DNA of 64,000 nt from Bog-950 sp964615305 (GTDB lineage: Bacteria; Bacteroidota; Bacteroidia; Chitinophagales; LD1), in contig CAZTNA010000006.1 in NCBI GenBank assembly GCA_964615305.1, positions 109,244 to 173,243 on the forward strand, in the 5' to 3' direction. Position numbers and translations under genes: made by a program. Below the pieces are notes generated by a model. That model was not told the origin of the DNA. It ran no database searches and saw nothing but the letters and a program-made list of their open reading frames with translations. Below are positions 10,111 to 18,062 of this stretch, piece after piece. How positions within the stretch are numbered: the first letter of the stretch is position 1; each line of letters begins with the position of its first letter.

Positions 10111-11424
10111 TCACGTATTAACATCACCATAAAGATCAAACTCCTCGGCTGAAGTAATCTTTACGTTCGCAAAATCGCCAACTCGCACATAGCTCTTCTT
10201 CGCATCTACCAACACTTCATTATCTACTTCAGGCGAATCGAATTCGGTGCGGCCAATAAAGTGCCCGCCTTCTTTACGGTCGAAAAGCACTTTGTAAGTA
10301 TTGCCTATTTTCTGCTGGTTCAGTTCTAACGAAATACTTTCCTGCACACTCATCAACTCGGCAGCGCGTTCTTCTTTTACTTCCTGTGGAATGTTGTCCT
10401 CGGCTTTGTGCGCACGGGTATTTTCTTCGTGGCTATAGGTAAATACACCCAAACGGTCGAAACGCATATCTTCAACAAACGAAGTCAGTTGCTTGAAATC
10501 CTGTTCGGTTTCGTTCGGATACCCCACCAGCATAGTAGTGCGGATGGCAATAGAAGGAATACGTTCGCGTATTTGGTGAATCAGCTCGCGGGTTTGCGCA
10601 TTAGTAATGTTTCTGCGCATAGCGGTCAGTATATTATCAGCCGCATGTTGCAATGGCATATCAAGGTAGTTACATACTTTCTCGTTTTCGGCAATGGCAT
10701 CAATTATCTCCATCGGAAACTGTGCAGGGTAAGCGTAGTGCAAGCGAATCCATTCAATGCCATCTACCTTACTAAGTTCAGCCAGCAACTCGGGCAGGCG
10801 TCTGTTCTTGTAAATATCCAGGCCATAGAAGGTAAGTTCCTGCGCAATGAGCATTATCTCCTTTACTCCCTGTGCCGCCAGTTTCTTGGCTTCGTTCACT
10901 AACTCCTCCACAGGCCGCGAAATATGTTTGCCCCTCATCAACGGAATAGCGCAAAACGAACAGGTGCGGTTACACCCTTCCGATACTTTCATGTAAGCAT
11001 AGTGCAGTGGAGTAGTAAGGAAACGTTCGCCAATCAGTTCGTGCTTGTAATCAACTTTCAATGTCTTGAGCAAACGGGGCAACTCCATAGTTCCGAAGAA
11101 GGCGTCTACTTCAGGAATCTCAGTTTCCAGATTGTCTTTATAGCGTTGGCTTAGACAGCCTGTAACATATAATTTTTCAATCCGTCCTTTACTTTTTGCT
11201 TCGGCATATTCTAAAATGGTATTTACCGATTCTTCTTTAGCTCTATCAATAAATCCGCAAGTATTTACAATTACAATATCACGACCTTTACTCCATTTGT
11301 CGTGCTTTACATCGTAACCACCATGACTAAGTTGAGCCATCATAACTTCGCTGTCAACCAAATTCTTTGAACAGCCGAGAGTGATAACGGATACTTTATC
11401 TTTCTTAATAGATTTTGTCTTCAC
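10111..11424 (-). CDS. rimO: Ribosomal protein S12 methylthiotransferase RimO
   Basis: RimO is a radical-SAM enzyme that adds a methylthio group to the conserved aspartate of ribosomal protein S12. Domain order is complete: an N-terminal UPF0004 domain with cluster cysteines C18 (TLGCSKN), C56 and C90, a radical-SAM core with C151-x3-C155-x2-C158 (EGCNRTCSFC), and a C-terminal TRAM domain from about residue 375. The 437-residue length is normal. Translation appears to start at a GTG (11422-11424) directly abutting the ftsY stop codon, which suggests translational coupling; the resulting N-terminus (KVSVITLGCSKNLVDSE) aligns with the family start. It is therefore the distal gene of an ftsY-rimO unit. 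Confidence 0.95.
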   Translation of the reverse strand: MKTKSIKKDKVSVITLGCSKNLVDSEVMMAQLSHGGYDVKHDKWSKGRDIVIVNTCGFIDRAKEESVNTILEYAEAKSKGRIEKLYVTGCLSQRYKDNLETEIPEVDAFFGTMELPRLLKTLKVDYKHELIGERFLTTPLHYAYMKVSEGCNRTCSFCAIPLMRGKHISRPVEELVNEAKKLAAQGVKEIMLIAQELTFYGLDIYKNRRLPELLAELSKVDGIEWIRLHYAYPAQFPMEIIDAIAENEKVCNYLDMPLQHAADNILTAMRRNITNAQTRELIHQIRERIPSIAIRTTMLVGYPNETEQDFKQLTSFVEDMRFDRLGVFTYSHEENTRAHKAEDNIPQEVKEERAAELMSVQESISLELNQQKIGNTYKVLFDRKEGGHFIGRTEFDSPEVDNEVLVDAKKSYVRVGDFANVKITSAEEFDLYGDVNT

Positions 11425-12381
11425 TTAACTTGCTTTAAAAAGAGTTTCTACAAATAGTTTTTTGTTGAACACCTGTAACTTGTCTATCGCCTCGCCTACA
11501 CCAATATACTTAACCGGAATATGAAACTGGTCGCTGATACCCAACACCACACCGCCCTTAGCTGTTCCGTCTAACTTAGTTATGGCTAATGCTGTTACCT
11601 GTGTAGCGGCTGTAAACTGTTTGGCTTGCTCTACCGCGTTTTGTCCGGTTGAGCCATCTAACACCAGTAACACCTCATGCGGTGCATCGGGCACTACTTT
11701 CTGCATCACCTTCTTAATCTTGGCAAGTTCGTTCATTAAATCAACACGATTGTGCAAACGGCCTGCTGTATCTATAACCACCACATCGGCACCAATAGCC
11801 ACTCCGCGTTCCACCGCCTGATACGCCACCGAAGCCGGGTCGGCATTATGTTGCCCGCGCACCATTTCCACATCGCTGCGCTTGGCCCATACTTCTAATT
11901 GATCAACAGCAGCCGCACGAAAGGTATCTGCCGCGCCCAGCAGAATTTTTTTTCCGTTGTTTTTAAACTGATGAGCCAACTTGCCAATAGTTGTTGTTTT
12001 GCCCGCGCCATTTACACCCACTACCATGATAACGTAAGGTTTTTTATCAGCCGGTGTATCAAAGTTATCAGCATCTTCGTTTTTGTTCTCTGTTAGTATG
12101 CCTTCAATCTCAGTCCGAATCAATTGATTTAACTCAGCAGTTGTTACAAACTTGTCTTTAGCAGCACGGGCCTCAATTCGCTTGATAATTTTAATGGTGG
12201 TAGGTAGTCCCACGTCTGATGACACCAGAGCTTCTTCCAAATCATCAAGCACCTCATCGTCAATCTTTGACTTGCCGGCTACAGCACGTGTAATTTTTGA
12301 AAAGAAACCTTCTTTGGTTTTTTCTAAACCTTTGTCAAGGTCATCTTTTTTTTCTTTTGTAAAAAATGAAAACAGCCCCAT
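11425..12381 (-). CDS. ftsY: Signal recognition particle receptor FtsY
   Basis: FtsY is the SRP receptor GTPase that docks ribosome-SRP complexes at the cytoplasmic membrane. In 318 residues it has a short charged N-terminus, the NG helical bundle (about 20-100), and the G domain: P-loop GVNGAGKTT (122-130), DTFRAAA (152-158), DTAGR (204-208) and TKLDG (268-272). The long acidic A domain of the E. coli protein is absent, as is usual in this phylum. The ATG at 12381 begins MGLFSFF, a membrane-contacting amphipathic start. A strong hairpin with a T-run lies just upstream (12410-12436), so ftsY probably has its own promoter or depends on read-through from the rpmB operon. rimO starts at the base after the ftsY stop codon. 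Confidence 0.96.
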   Translation of the reverse strand: MGLFSFFTKEKKDDLDKGLEKTKEGFFSKITRAVAGKSKIDDEVLDDLEEALVSSDVGLPTTIKIIKRIEARAAKDKFVTTAELNQLIRTEIEGILTENKNEDADNFDTPADKKPYVIMVVGVNGAGKTTTIGKLAHQFKNNGKKILLGAADTFRAAAVDQLEVWAKRSDVEMVRGQHNADPASVAYQAVERGVAIGADVVVIDTAGRLHNRVDLMNELAKIKKVMQKVVPDAPHEVLLVLDGSTGQNAVEQAKQFTAATQVTALAITKLDGTAKGGVVLGISDQFHIPVKYIGVGEAIDKLQVFNKKLFVETLFKAS

Positions 12382-12402
12382 GTTAAAATGATATGGTATG
12401 AA

Positions 12403-12436
12403 ACAAAAAAAGCATCTCTCTTGCCGAAAGATGCTT
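12403..12436 (-). terminator. Intrinsic terminator between DUF4295 gene and ftsY
   Basis: AAGCATCT (12410-12417) pairs with AGATGCTT (12429-12436), giving an 8-bp stem with an 11-base loop. On the minus strand the stem is followed by a run of T's, which is the form of a rho-independent terminator. It lies 22 bases after the DUF4295 stop and about 22 bases before the ftsY start. Confidence 0.8.
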
Positions 12437-12457
12437 CTAAAAAAATCTACTAATGAA

Positions 12458-12628
12458 CTAAACTTCTTTACCGGCTAAAAAGTCCTGCACTTTGTCTTTG
12501 TGCACAATCTTTTCAAGAAAAGAATAGTTATTGGTTTTGCTTTTTACTGCTTTAATAACTTTCACATAGTCTTTAGAACCTACAACGGTAGCACGGTCAG
12601 TTCTAGCGTTTTTTGAAATTTTTGCCAT
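12458..12628 (-). CDS. DUF4295 small ribosome-associated protein
   Basis: A 56-residue basic protein starting MAKISKNARTDRATVV and ending DKVQDFLAGKEV, with ATG at 12628 and TAG at 12458-12460. Position directly after rpmG and the sequence pattern (MAK, basic N-terminus, F-x-E-K-I/M-V-x-x-D-K-V-x-D-F) match the DUF4295 family, which is restricted to Bacteroidota and nearly always follows rpmG. I recall that the Flavobacterium johnsoniae ribosome structure contains an extra large-subunit protein, named bL38, of this kind; I cannot confirm the equivalence here. It is probably a ribosomal protein co-expressed with L28 and L33. The terminator just downstream closes the unit. Confidence 0.88.
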   Translation of the reverse strand: MAKISKNARTDRATVVGSKDYVKVIKAVKSKTNNYSFLEKIVHKDKVQDFLAGKEV

Positions 12629-12651
12629 TTCGTTTAATCTTTAAAAGTTAA

Positions 12652-12840
12652 TTACTTAATTTCTTTGTGTACAGTTACCTTCTTCATAAACGGATTGTAT
12701 TTTTTCAATTCAATACGTTCGGTAGTGGTTTTGCGGTTCTTGTAAGTCATATAGCGGCTCATGCCTGGTACACCTGCTGCCTTTTGCTCAGTACATTCTA
12801 AAATAACTTGTATGCGGTTGCCTTTGCTTTTCTTTGCCAT
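12652..12840 (-). CDS. rpmG: 50S ribosomal protein L33
   Basis: A 62-residue basic protein (MAKKSKGNRIQVILECTEQK) with the bL33 core: the beta strand RIQVILECTE, then MTYKNRKTTTERIELKKYNP and a lysine-rich tail. Only one of the zinc-ribbon cysteines usual in C+ forms remains (C16), so this is a zinc-free C- type, which is common in this phylum. It lies 19 bases after rpmB and 23 bases before the DUF4295 gene in one operon. Confidence 0.96.
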   Translation of the reverse strand: MAKKSKGNRIQVILECTEQKAAGVPGMSRYMTYKNRKTTTERIELKKYNPFMKKVTVHKEIK

Positions 12841-12859
12841 TGCTTTGCGTTTTAAATAG

Positions 12860-13102
12860 TTAGTTCAATTTAATTTCGCCTTTCTTGCTCAGATCTTTGA
12901 GATAATTGTAGATGCCTTTTTTGTTGATGGTACGAAGGGCAGCTACACTCACTTTCAACTCAACCCATTCATCCAATTCAGGAATAAAGAACTTCTTCTT
13001 TTTCAGGTTAGGCAAAAACTTGCGTTTTGTCTTCACGTTTGAGTGCGAAACCGAATGCCCGAACATAGGGCGTTTTCCGGTCAATTCACATACTTTGCTC
13101 AT
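12860..13102 (-). CDS. rpmB: 50S ribosomal protein L28
   Basis: bL28, a large-subunit protein needed for 70S assembly. The 80-residue form starting at the ATG at 13102 (MSKVCELTGKRPMFG) matches the family start exactly; an extra eight codons upstream are open but not conserved. The family signature HSVSHSNVKTKRKFLPNL and the C-terminal LRTINKKGIYNYL are present. It is the first gene of the rpmB-rpmG-DUF4295 operon, with a promoter-like pair 22-52 bases upstream. Confidence 0.96.
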   Translation of the reverse strand: MSKVCELTGKRPMFGHSVSHSNVKTKRKFLPNLKKKKFFIPELDEWVELKVSVAALRTINKKGIYNYLKDLSKKGEIKLN

Positions 13103-13123
13103 TGCTTTATTTTTAAGAGGGCG

Positions 13124-13154
13124 CAAATATGTAAGAATATTTGAAAAATACCAA
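13124..13154 (-). promoter_or_regulatory. Putative promoter of rpmB operon
   Basis: On the minus strand a -33 element TTG (13152-13154) is separated by 20 bases from CATATTTG (13124-13131), followed by CGCCC. This is one mismatch from the Bacteroidota consensus TTTG-N19/20-TAnnTTTG. The leader to the rpmB ATG would be about 15 bases. Confidence 0.5.
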
Positions 13155-13304
13155 TGCCCCCCTATTTGACAAATAATAACTGCTACTTTATATTGTTACA
13201 ACACTTTTTTGGTGTATCAAAAAATGTTTTTTTAGTAACCGAAATTAAAGACACACTAAGTGGTGCTTCCATCACTGGAAACTACTTATCTAAAACTAAG
13301 CGCT

Positions 13305-14174
13305 ATGCGACAACTTAAAATCTCTAAAAGTATTACTAACCGCGATAGCGTTTCGCTAGAAAAATATTTAAGTGAAATTGGTAAAGTAGATCTTATAACC
13401 GCTGAAGAAGAAGTGCTACTGACCAGAAGAATAAAAAAAGGTGATACCACTGCTCTTGAGAAACTTTGCACTGCCAACCTGCGGTTTGTAGTTTCGGTGG
13501 CTAAACAATACCAAAACCAAGGGCTGCCATTGGCCGATCTAATTAATGAAGGTAACCTGGGTTTATTGAAAGCGGCTGAACGTTTCGATGAAACACGGGG
13601 ATTTAAGTTTATATCGTATGCCGTTTGGTGGATTCGCCAGCAAATCATGCAGTCGTTGGCCGAACAAAGCCGTATAGTACGGTTGCCGTTAAATAAAGTA
13701 GGTGCTATTAGTAAGGTGAATAAAGCGTTTGCTGAACTTGAGCAGGAGTTTGAACGTGAACCAACACCCGAAGAACTTTCGAATCTTCTGCAGGTTGAAT
13801 TGGAAGAAGTGCGCCAACTAATGGGTATGTCCGGAAGGCACGTTTCAGTTGATGCACCTTTGCGTGCAGAAGAAGAAAGTTCTTTCCTCGAAATTATGAT
13901 AGATTCAAATTCACCGCAAGCAGATATAGATGTGGCTTACCACGAGTCATTAAAAAAAGAAATTGAACGAACACTCAACAAACTGCCTCTTCAGCAGTGT
14001 AAAGTATTGAAAATGTATTTTGGCATAGGCATGGAAGTTCCATTAGCCTTAGATGATATTGGCGCTAAATACGGTATATCTAAAGAGCGAGTACGGCAGA
14101 TAAGAGATGCAGCAATAAAAAAATTAAAGGCGACCGATAAAACCGCCCGCCTTAAAGAATTTCTCGGAAGTTAG
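13305..14174 (+). CDS. rpoD: Primary sigma factor RpoD (sigma-ABfr type)
   Basis: The housekeeping sigma factor that directs RNA polymerase to TAnnTTTG promoters. The ATG at 13305 gives 289 residues (MRQLKISKSITNRDS), the standard N-terminus in Bacteroidota; the upstream in-frame GTG is not conserved. Region 1.1 is absent. Region 1.2 (SLEKYLSEIGKVDLITAEEE), region 2 (NLRFVVSVAKQYQ, LADLINEGNLGLLKAAERFD, FKFISYAVWWIRQ), region 3 and region 4 (YGISKERVRQIRDAAIKKLK) are all intact. The short form and the region 2.4 sequence fit recognition of the -7 box seen before many genes here. It is divergent from the rpmB operon and convergent with the zinc peptidase gene. Confidence 0.95.
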   Translation: MRQLKISKSITNRDSVSLEKYLSEIGKVDLITAEEEVLLTRRIKKGDTTALEKLCTANLRFVVSVAKQYQNQGLPLADLINEGNLGLLKAAERFDETRGFKFISYAVWWIRQQIMQSLAEQSRIVRLPLNKVGAISKVNKAFAELEQEFEREPTPEELSNLLQVELEEVRQLMGMSGRHVSVDAPLRAEEESSFLEIMIDSNSPQADIDVAYHESLKKEIERTLNKLPLQQCKVLKMYFGIGMEVPLALDDIGAKYGISKERVRQIRDAAIKKLKATDKTARLKEFLGS

Positions 14175-14187
14175 TTTTTACCTACTT

Positions 14188-14862
14188 CTATCTTCTTCTC
14201 AGAAATATTAATACATAGTACATCAAAGTGGCAAGTGAACCTAGTGCTGCAACCACATAGGTCATGGCAGCCCATTTCAAAGCATCTTTAGCCATTTCGT
14301 GTTCCTGCGATGATGTTACTCCAGAGTTTTCTAGCCATACTAACGCTCGTTTTGATGCGTCAAACTCTACAGGTAGGGTAATAAAACTAAATAGCGTAGT
14401 TAACGCAAACATGACAATTCCCGCTAACAATAAATAAGGGAAAAAAGATAGAGTTAAAACTCCAAAAAGTAGTATCCACTGCATATAACGAGAAGAGAAA
14501 CTTACTGCCGGCACCAATTTAGAACGCATGCCCAACCAAGCGTAAGCCTTGGCATGCTGCACAGCATGACCACATTCATGTGCAGCTACAGCTGCAGCAG
14601 CCACACTTCTGCCTGCGTACACTTCAGGCGAAAGGTTCACAGTTTTTTCTATAGGATTGTAGTGGTCAGTGAGAGAACCTTCTACAGATACAATTTTTAC
14701 ATCAGTAATGTTGTTGTCTGCAAGCATCTTGGCGGCAATCTGCGCACCTGTCAAGTTGCCGCGAAAAGCAATTTGCGAATACTCGTTAAACTTGTTTTTT
14801 AAACGCATGCTAACCAACCAACTTATTAGCATAAATACTCCCAGAATAATGTAAATACCCAT
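14188..14862 (-). CDS. Membrane zinc metallopeptidase (YugP/Zn_peptidase_2 family)
   Basis: A 224-residue integral membrane protein with an N-terminal transmembrane helix (1-18), the metalloprotease signature H95-E-C-G-H99 (VAAHECGHAVQHA), and three further hydrophobic segments near 125-160 and 200-220. The conserved YNPIEKTVNLSPEVY segment (about 68-83) precedes the catalytic helix. This is the neutral zinc metallopeptidase family PF04298, whose substrate is unknown but which is presumed to act in membrane protein turnover. Length is normal. It converges on rpoD with a 13-base gap and no terminator between. Confidence 0.9.
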   Translation of the reverse strand: MGIYIILGVFMLISWLVSMRLKNKFNEYSQIAFRGNLTGAQIAAKMLADNNITDVKIVSVEGSLTDHYNPIEKTVNLSPEVYAGRSVAAAAVAAHECGHAVQHAKAYAWLGMRSKLVPAVSFSSRYMQWILLFGVLTLSFFPYLLLAGIVMFALTTLFSFITLPVEFDASKRALVWLENSGVTSSQEHEMAKDALKWAAMTYVVAALGSLATLMYYVLIFLRRR

Positions 14863-15048
14863 ATTGTTTTTTTTAGTTCTGCAATGCTACTAACAATTTG
14901 CGTGCTATAAAGTTCTGTTCATTGTTTTGTCAAGATTTAAGACGGACTGTCATTAAATTTATTTTCCGGCTTTTAATATTCTGACAAAATGAATGGAATT
15001 TAATAAGGAAAATACAAAACGGAACTAAGCAAGCTATGTTTGCGTATT

Positions 15049-15056
15049 TATATTTG
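15049..15056 (+). promoter_or_regulatory. Putative -7 box upstream of 15085 gene
   Basis: TATATTTG followed by CAC is a perfect match to TAnnTTTG. It lies 28 bases before the ATG at 15085, which argues against the upstream in-frame TTG at 15040 and for the ATG. No clear -33 TTG lies 17-23 bases upstream. Confidence 0.5.
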
Positions 15057-15084
15057 CACAAAACAAATTCGACAATTCAGACTA

Positions 15085-16596
15085 ATGACTCAAAAAATAT
15101 TGCTTCAGGTTCTTATATCACTTATTTCTGTTTTTGGTTTCTCATTTAGTATTGACATAAAAACAAGTTCTGTAATTTCAATGCCCGATGTAGAGGTGGT
15201 GGGGGAGCATAATAACTCGTGGTATGTAATAGGCTTTGAAAAGAAGGGCAATCTGAATAAACCTCCCCAATTTAAAATATTCAAGTACGCACCAGGGTTT
15301 AAAACGTGCAAAATATCTGTTCTGAACCCATCTTTTGGCGAAAAAACTTATTACATACGAACAGCATTTGTGGGAGGCAAGTTGAGTATGTTTTATGCGG
15401 TATGCGAACGAAGAACCGATGAAGAAGCAATGTTAGATACGCGAGAAGGTCATAAAGTGCTGCCGGTGATTTATCGTAAAGATTTTGATGTGAACACACT
15501 CGAAGCTATTGGACAACCTGTACTGGTACACGATGAACGAGATGAATATTTTGCACTTTCGGGTATAGATGTATTGCAGAGTGATGACCGATCCAAAACA
15601 GCTATTCTATTTAAACCGTTCTATAAACACCAGAAGTTCAAAATAGTAGTGGTTGATAAAAATGGAAACCCGGTTTTGAGCCGTACGTGCGATTTTAAAC
15701 CTATGAAGCAGTATCTGCGTTTTTTACAAGCAGGTGTAAACAATGAAGGTAATGTTTTTATTAGTGCTAAGGTTCGAGATGATGTAATTACTTACAAACC
15801 TACCTCTGATAAAAATCAAACTCCATACTATATTTTTTCTGTGGCTGCAGGCAGAGATAATTTTCAACTCGATTCGGTGGTTTCTCCAGTAGGTGGTAGT
15901 AAGTACCTGAATGACCCTGTGTTGTCAGTTACTCAAAGTGGTGAGTTGATATGGGCAGCAGATTTCTATGGCGATGTTAAACGCGTTATGCTCACCGGTA
16001 CTATGCTGTTGCGGTTTAACCCCGATCTAAACAGAACAGCTAATCGTGATGTAATGCCTGACGATACTTTTTTTCCTCAGGCTACAACGTTTTATAAGTC
16101 GAAGAGCGAAATGGAGTTTTCTAAGTCCAAAGTACAGCAAGTGCTTCCGCTGAACGATAACAGCTTTTTGTTGTTGTGCGAGTATCAGGATTCAACGGTA
16201 AACGGAGCCGAGCGCAATTATTTGCTGGGTTATATGTTTGATGATAATATGGCTGTATCAAATACCTACTTTGTAAACAAAAAACAGAAAAGTCAAAAAT
16301 ATAGTTATGCTTTTTCAGCGCAGCCACACTACAAAGGAGGCAATGTATATGTGTTCTACAATGGCGATTGGTTTAGTGACGAAGAAAATAACATGAACTT
16401 GCTTTGCAAGCAACTTTCCACTGATGGAAGCGAGCCGGCAGCACAAAAAGTGGTTAATACATCGGATAATTTTTTTACTAAATGCCGAAACGTTTACAGA
16501 AGTTTCGATGGCAGAATATTATTCGAAGAAGTAAAACTCGTTGATTATGAAGATGTAACTGAAGAGGTGAAATTGCTTGAAATTACGTTGAAGTAA
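15085..16596 (+). CDS. Secreted protein of unknown function
   Basis: A 503-residue protein from the ATG at 15085, with a signal peptide (MTQKILLQVLISLISVFGFS). The body is rich in beta strands and reads like a propeller of irregular blades: repeated YxxxxxKxGN, VVVDKNGNPVL (about 190), GELIWAADFYGDV (about 285) and LLCEYQDSTV (about 350). No catalytic motif or T9SS tail is seen, and the C-terminus ends KLLEITLK. A perfect -7 box sits just upstream. It is convergent with the aldehyde dehydrogenase gene, eight bases apart. I do not recognise the family; proteins of this style are common periplasmic or lipoprotein-like products in Bacteroidota. Confidence 0.7.
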   Translation: MTQKILLQVLISLISVFGFSFSIDIKTSSVISMPDVEVVGEHNNSWYVIGFEKKGNLNKPPQFKIFKYAPGFKTCKISVLNPSFGEKTYYIRTAFVGGKLSMFYAVCERRTDEEAMLDTREGHKVLPVIYRKDFDVNTLEAIGQPVLVHDERDEYFALSGIDVLQSDDRSKTAILFKPFYKHQKFKIVVVDKNGNPVLSRTCDFKPMKQYLRFLQAGVNNEGNVFISAKVRDDVITYKPTSDKNQTPYYIFSVAAGRDNFQLDSVVSPVGGSKYLNDPVLSVTQSGELIWAADFYGDVKRVMLTGTMLLRFNPDLNRTANRDVMPDDTFFPQATTFYKSKSEMEFSKSKVQQVLPLNDNSFLLLCEYQDSTVNGAERNYLLGYMFDDNMAVSNTYFVNKKQKSQKYSYAFSAQPHYKGGNVYVFYNGDWFSDEENNMNLLCKQLSTDGSEPAAQKVVNTSDNFFTKCRNVYRSFDGRILFEEVKLVDYEDVTEEVKLLEITLK

Positions 16597-16603
16597 ATAC
16601 AAG

Positions 16604-17956
16604 TTATTTTATATATACTGTCTTTACATTTACAAACTCTTTTAGTCCATATTCTGAAAGTTCACGCCCAAATCCGCTGCGTTTTATTCCGCCAAACGGC
16701 AAGCGGGCATCACTTTTTACAATATCGTTAATGAATACGTTACCCGTTTGTAACCGGCAAGCCATATTCTCTGCAAGAGTTTGATTTTTTGTCCAAACTG
16801 AGGCAGCTAAACCATAATCTGATTGGTTGGCAACCCTTACCGCTTGTTCGGTGCTTTCAACTTCAATTATACTCCAAACCGGTGCAAAAATTTCTTGATT
16901 AAACGCGGTAGTATTTTCTGTTACGTTAGTAAGCACAACAGGTGTAATAAAATTGCCTTCTGCAATTGGTGCTGCTTGACCGTAATGTGCCACCGCCCCT
17001 TGAAAAATGGAGTCAGCAATTTGTTGTTTGGCTTTTAGCGCCAAATCTTTTCGTGCCAGAGGCCCAACTGAAGTTTCGGGCAGTAATGGATTGCCTACTA
17101 CTAATTGCCTTACCTGCGCTATCAGCTTTTGTGTAAAATCATCTGCAACAGATTTGTGTACAATAAACCGCTTACCCCCGTTACATGACTGCCCGCTATT
17201 TATACTGCGCGATTTAATAGCACCTGCCACCGCTTCGTTTACGTTTGCATCTTCTAGCACAATAAATGCATCATTGCCCCCCAACTCCATAACACATTTT
17301 TTTATATGGGTGCCTGCCAGCCCGGCCAGGTAACTACCCGTAGTGTCGCTTCCGGTAAAACTTAAACCTGTAATGCGAGGATCAGCTATTAAACGTGCAG
17401 CATCGCTATTGTTTAAAAAATAATTGCAAAAAACATTTGGAATTATATCAGCATCTTTAAAAAGCTTCTCAATGGCTAATGCACATTGCGGAACAGAAGG
17501 TGCATGTTTTAAAATGGTAACGTTACCCGCCATTAAACTCGGAACTGCAAACCTGAAAACCTGCCAAAACGGAAAGTTCCAGGGCATGATAGAAAAAATA
17601 ACTCCAAGCGGGTCGAATCTTACATAACTTTTCGAAGCATTGCTCGCAATAATTTGTGGCGTTAGAAAAGTTTCAGCATTCTGTGTATAGTAATCAAACG
17701 CAGTTATAGTTTTGTTTATCTCGTATTCAGCTTCGCGGATTGGTTTCCCCATTTCTAGGGTAATAAGTAAAGCAAATTCTGCTTTCCTCTTTTCTATCTG
17801 GCTTGCAACTAGTTTTAACTGTTCAGATCGTTCAGCTATTGATAAAGCACTCCATAAATCAAATGCTGTAACTGACTGGCTTATGTCCGGATAATGATGA
17901 AAGTCAAATTCTTTTACCGTTTCATTGTTAAACGGATTTATGGTTGCATACTTCAT
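16604..17956 (-). CDS. NAD(P)-dependent aldehyde dehydrogenase, succinate-semialdehyde type
   Basis: A cytosolic oxidoreductase of the ALDH superfamily. From the ATG at 17956 it has 450 residues with the full catalytic set: N127 in MPWNFP, the general base E224 in MELGGNDAF, the nucleophile C258 in NSGQSCNGGKR, and the C-terminal PFGGIKRSGFGRELS. The slightly short N-terminus and the GG-K-R context after the cysteine resemble the Sad/GabD succinate-semialdehyde dehydrogenase group, but substrate cannot be settled from sequence alone. The preceding ten codons of open frame are not conserved in the family. No pathway partner lies nearby. A TAATTTTC box (17963-17970) with TTTG 21 bases further upstream could be the promoter, giving almost no leader. 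Confidence 0.88.
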   Translation of the reverse strand: MKYATINPFNNETVKEFDFHHYPDISQSVTAFDLWSALSIAERSEQLKLVASQIEKRKAEFALLITLEMGKPIREAEYEINKTITAFDYYTQNAETFLTPQIIASNASKSYVRFDPLGVIFSIMPWNFPFWQVFRFAVPSLMAGNVTILKHAPSVPQCALAIEKLFKDADIIPNVFCNYFLNNSDAARLIADPRITGLSFTGSDTTGSYLAGLAGTHIKKCVMELGGNDAFIVLEDANVNEAVAGAIKSRSINSGQSCNGGKRFIVHKSVADDFTQKLIAQVRQLVVGNPLLPETSVGPLARKDLALKAKQQIADSIFQGAVAHYGQAAPIAEGNFITPVVLTNVTENTTAFNQEIFAPVWSIIEVESTEQAVRVANQSDYGLAASVWTKNQTLAENMACRLQTGNVFINDIVKSDARLPFGGIKRSGFGRELSEYGLKEFVNVKTVYIK

Positions 17957-18062
17957 AAGGGCGAAAATTAGAATGATTGCGCACATTCAGTCAAACATTC
18001 AAAAAAGCAAAAAGCCCCCCTTTCCCAGGTAGAGCTAATTGACTAGATAAAGTTATACTGTT

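Noticed and set aside
10408..10902. A 164-codon open frame on the plus strand
   Set aside because: It lies wholly antisense to the well-supported rimO gene and has no recognisable domain or promoter.
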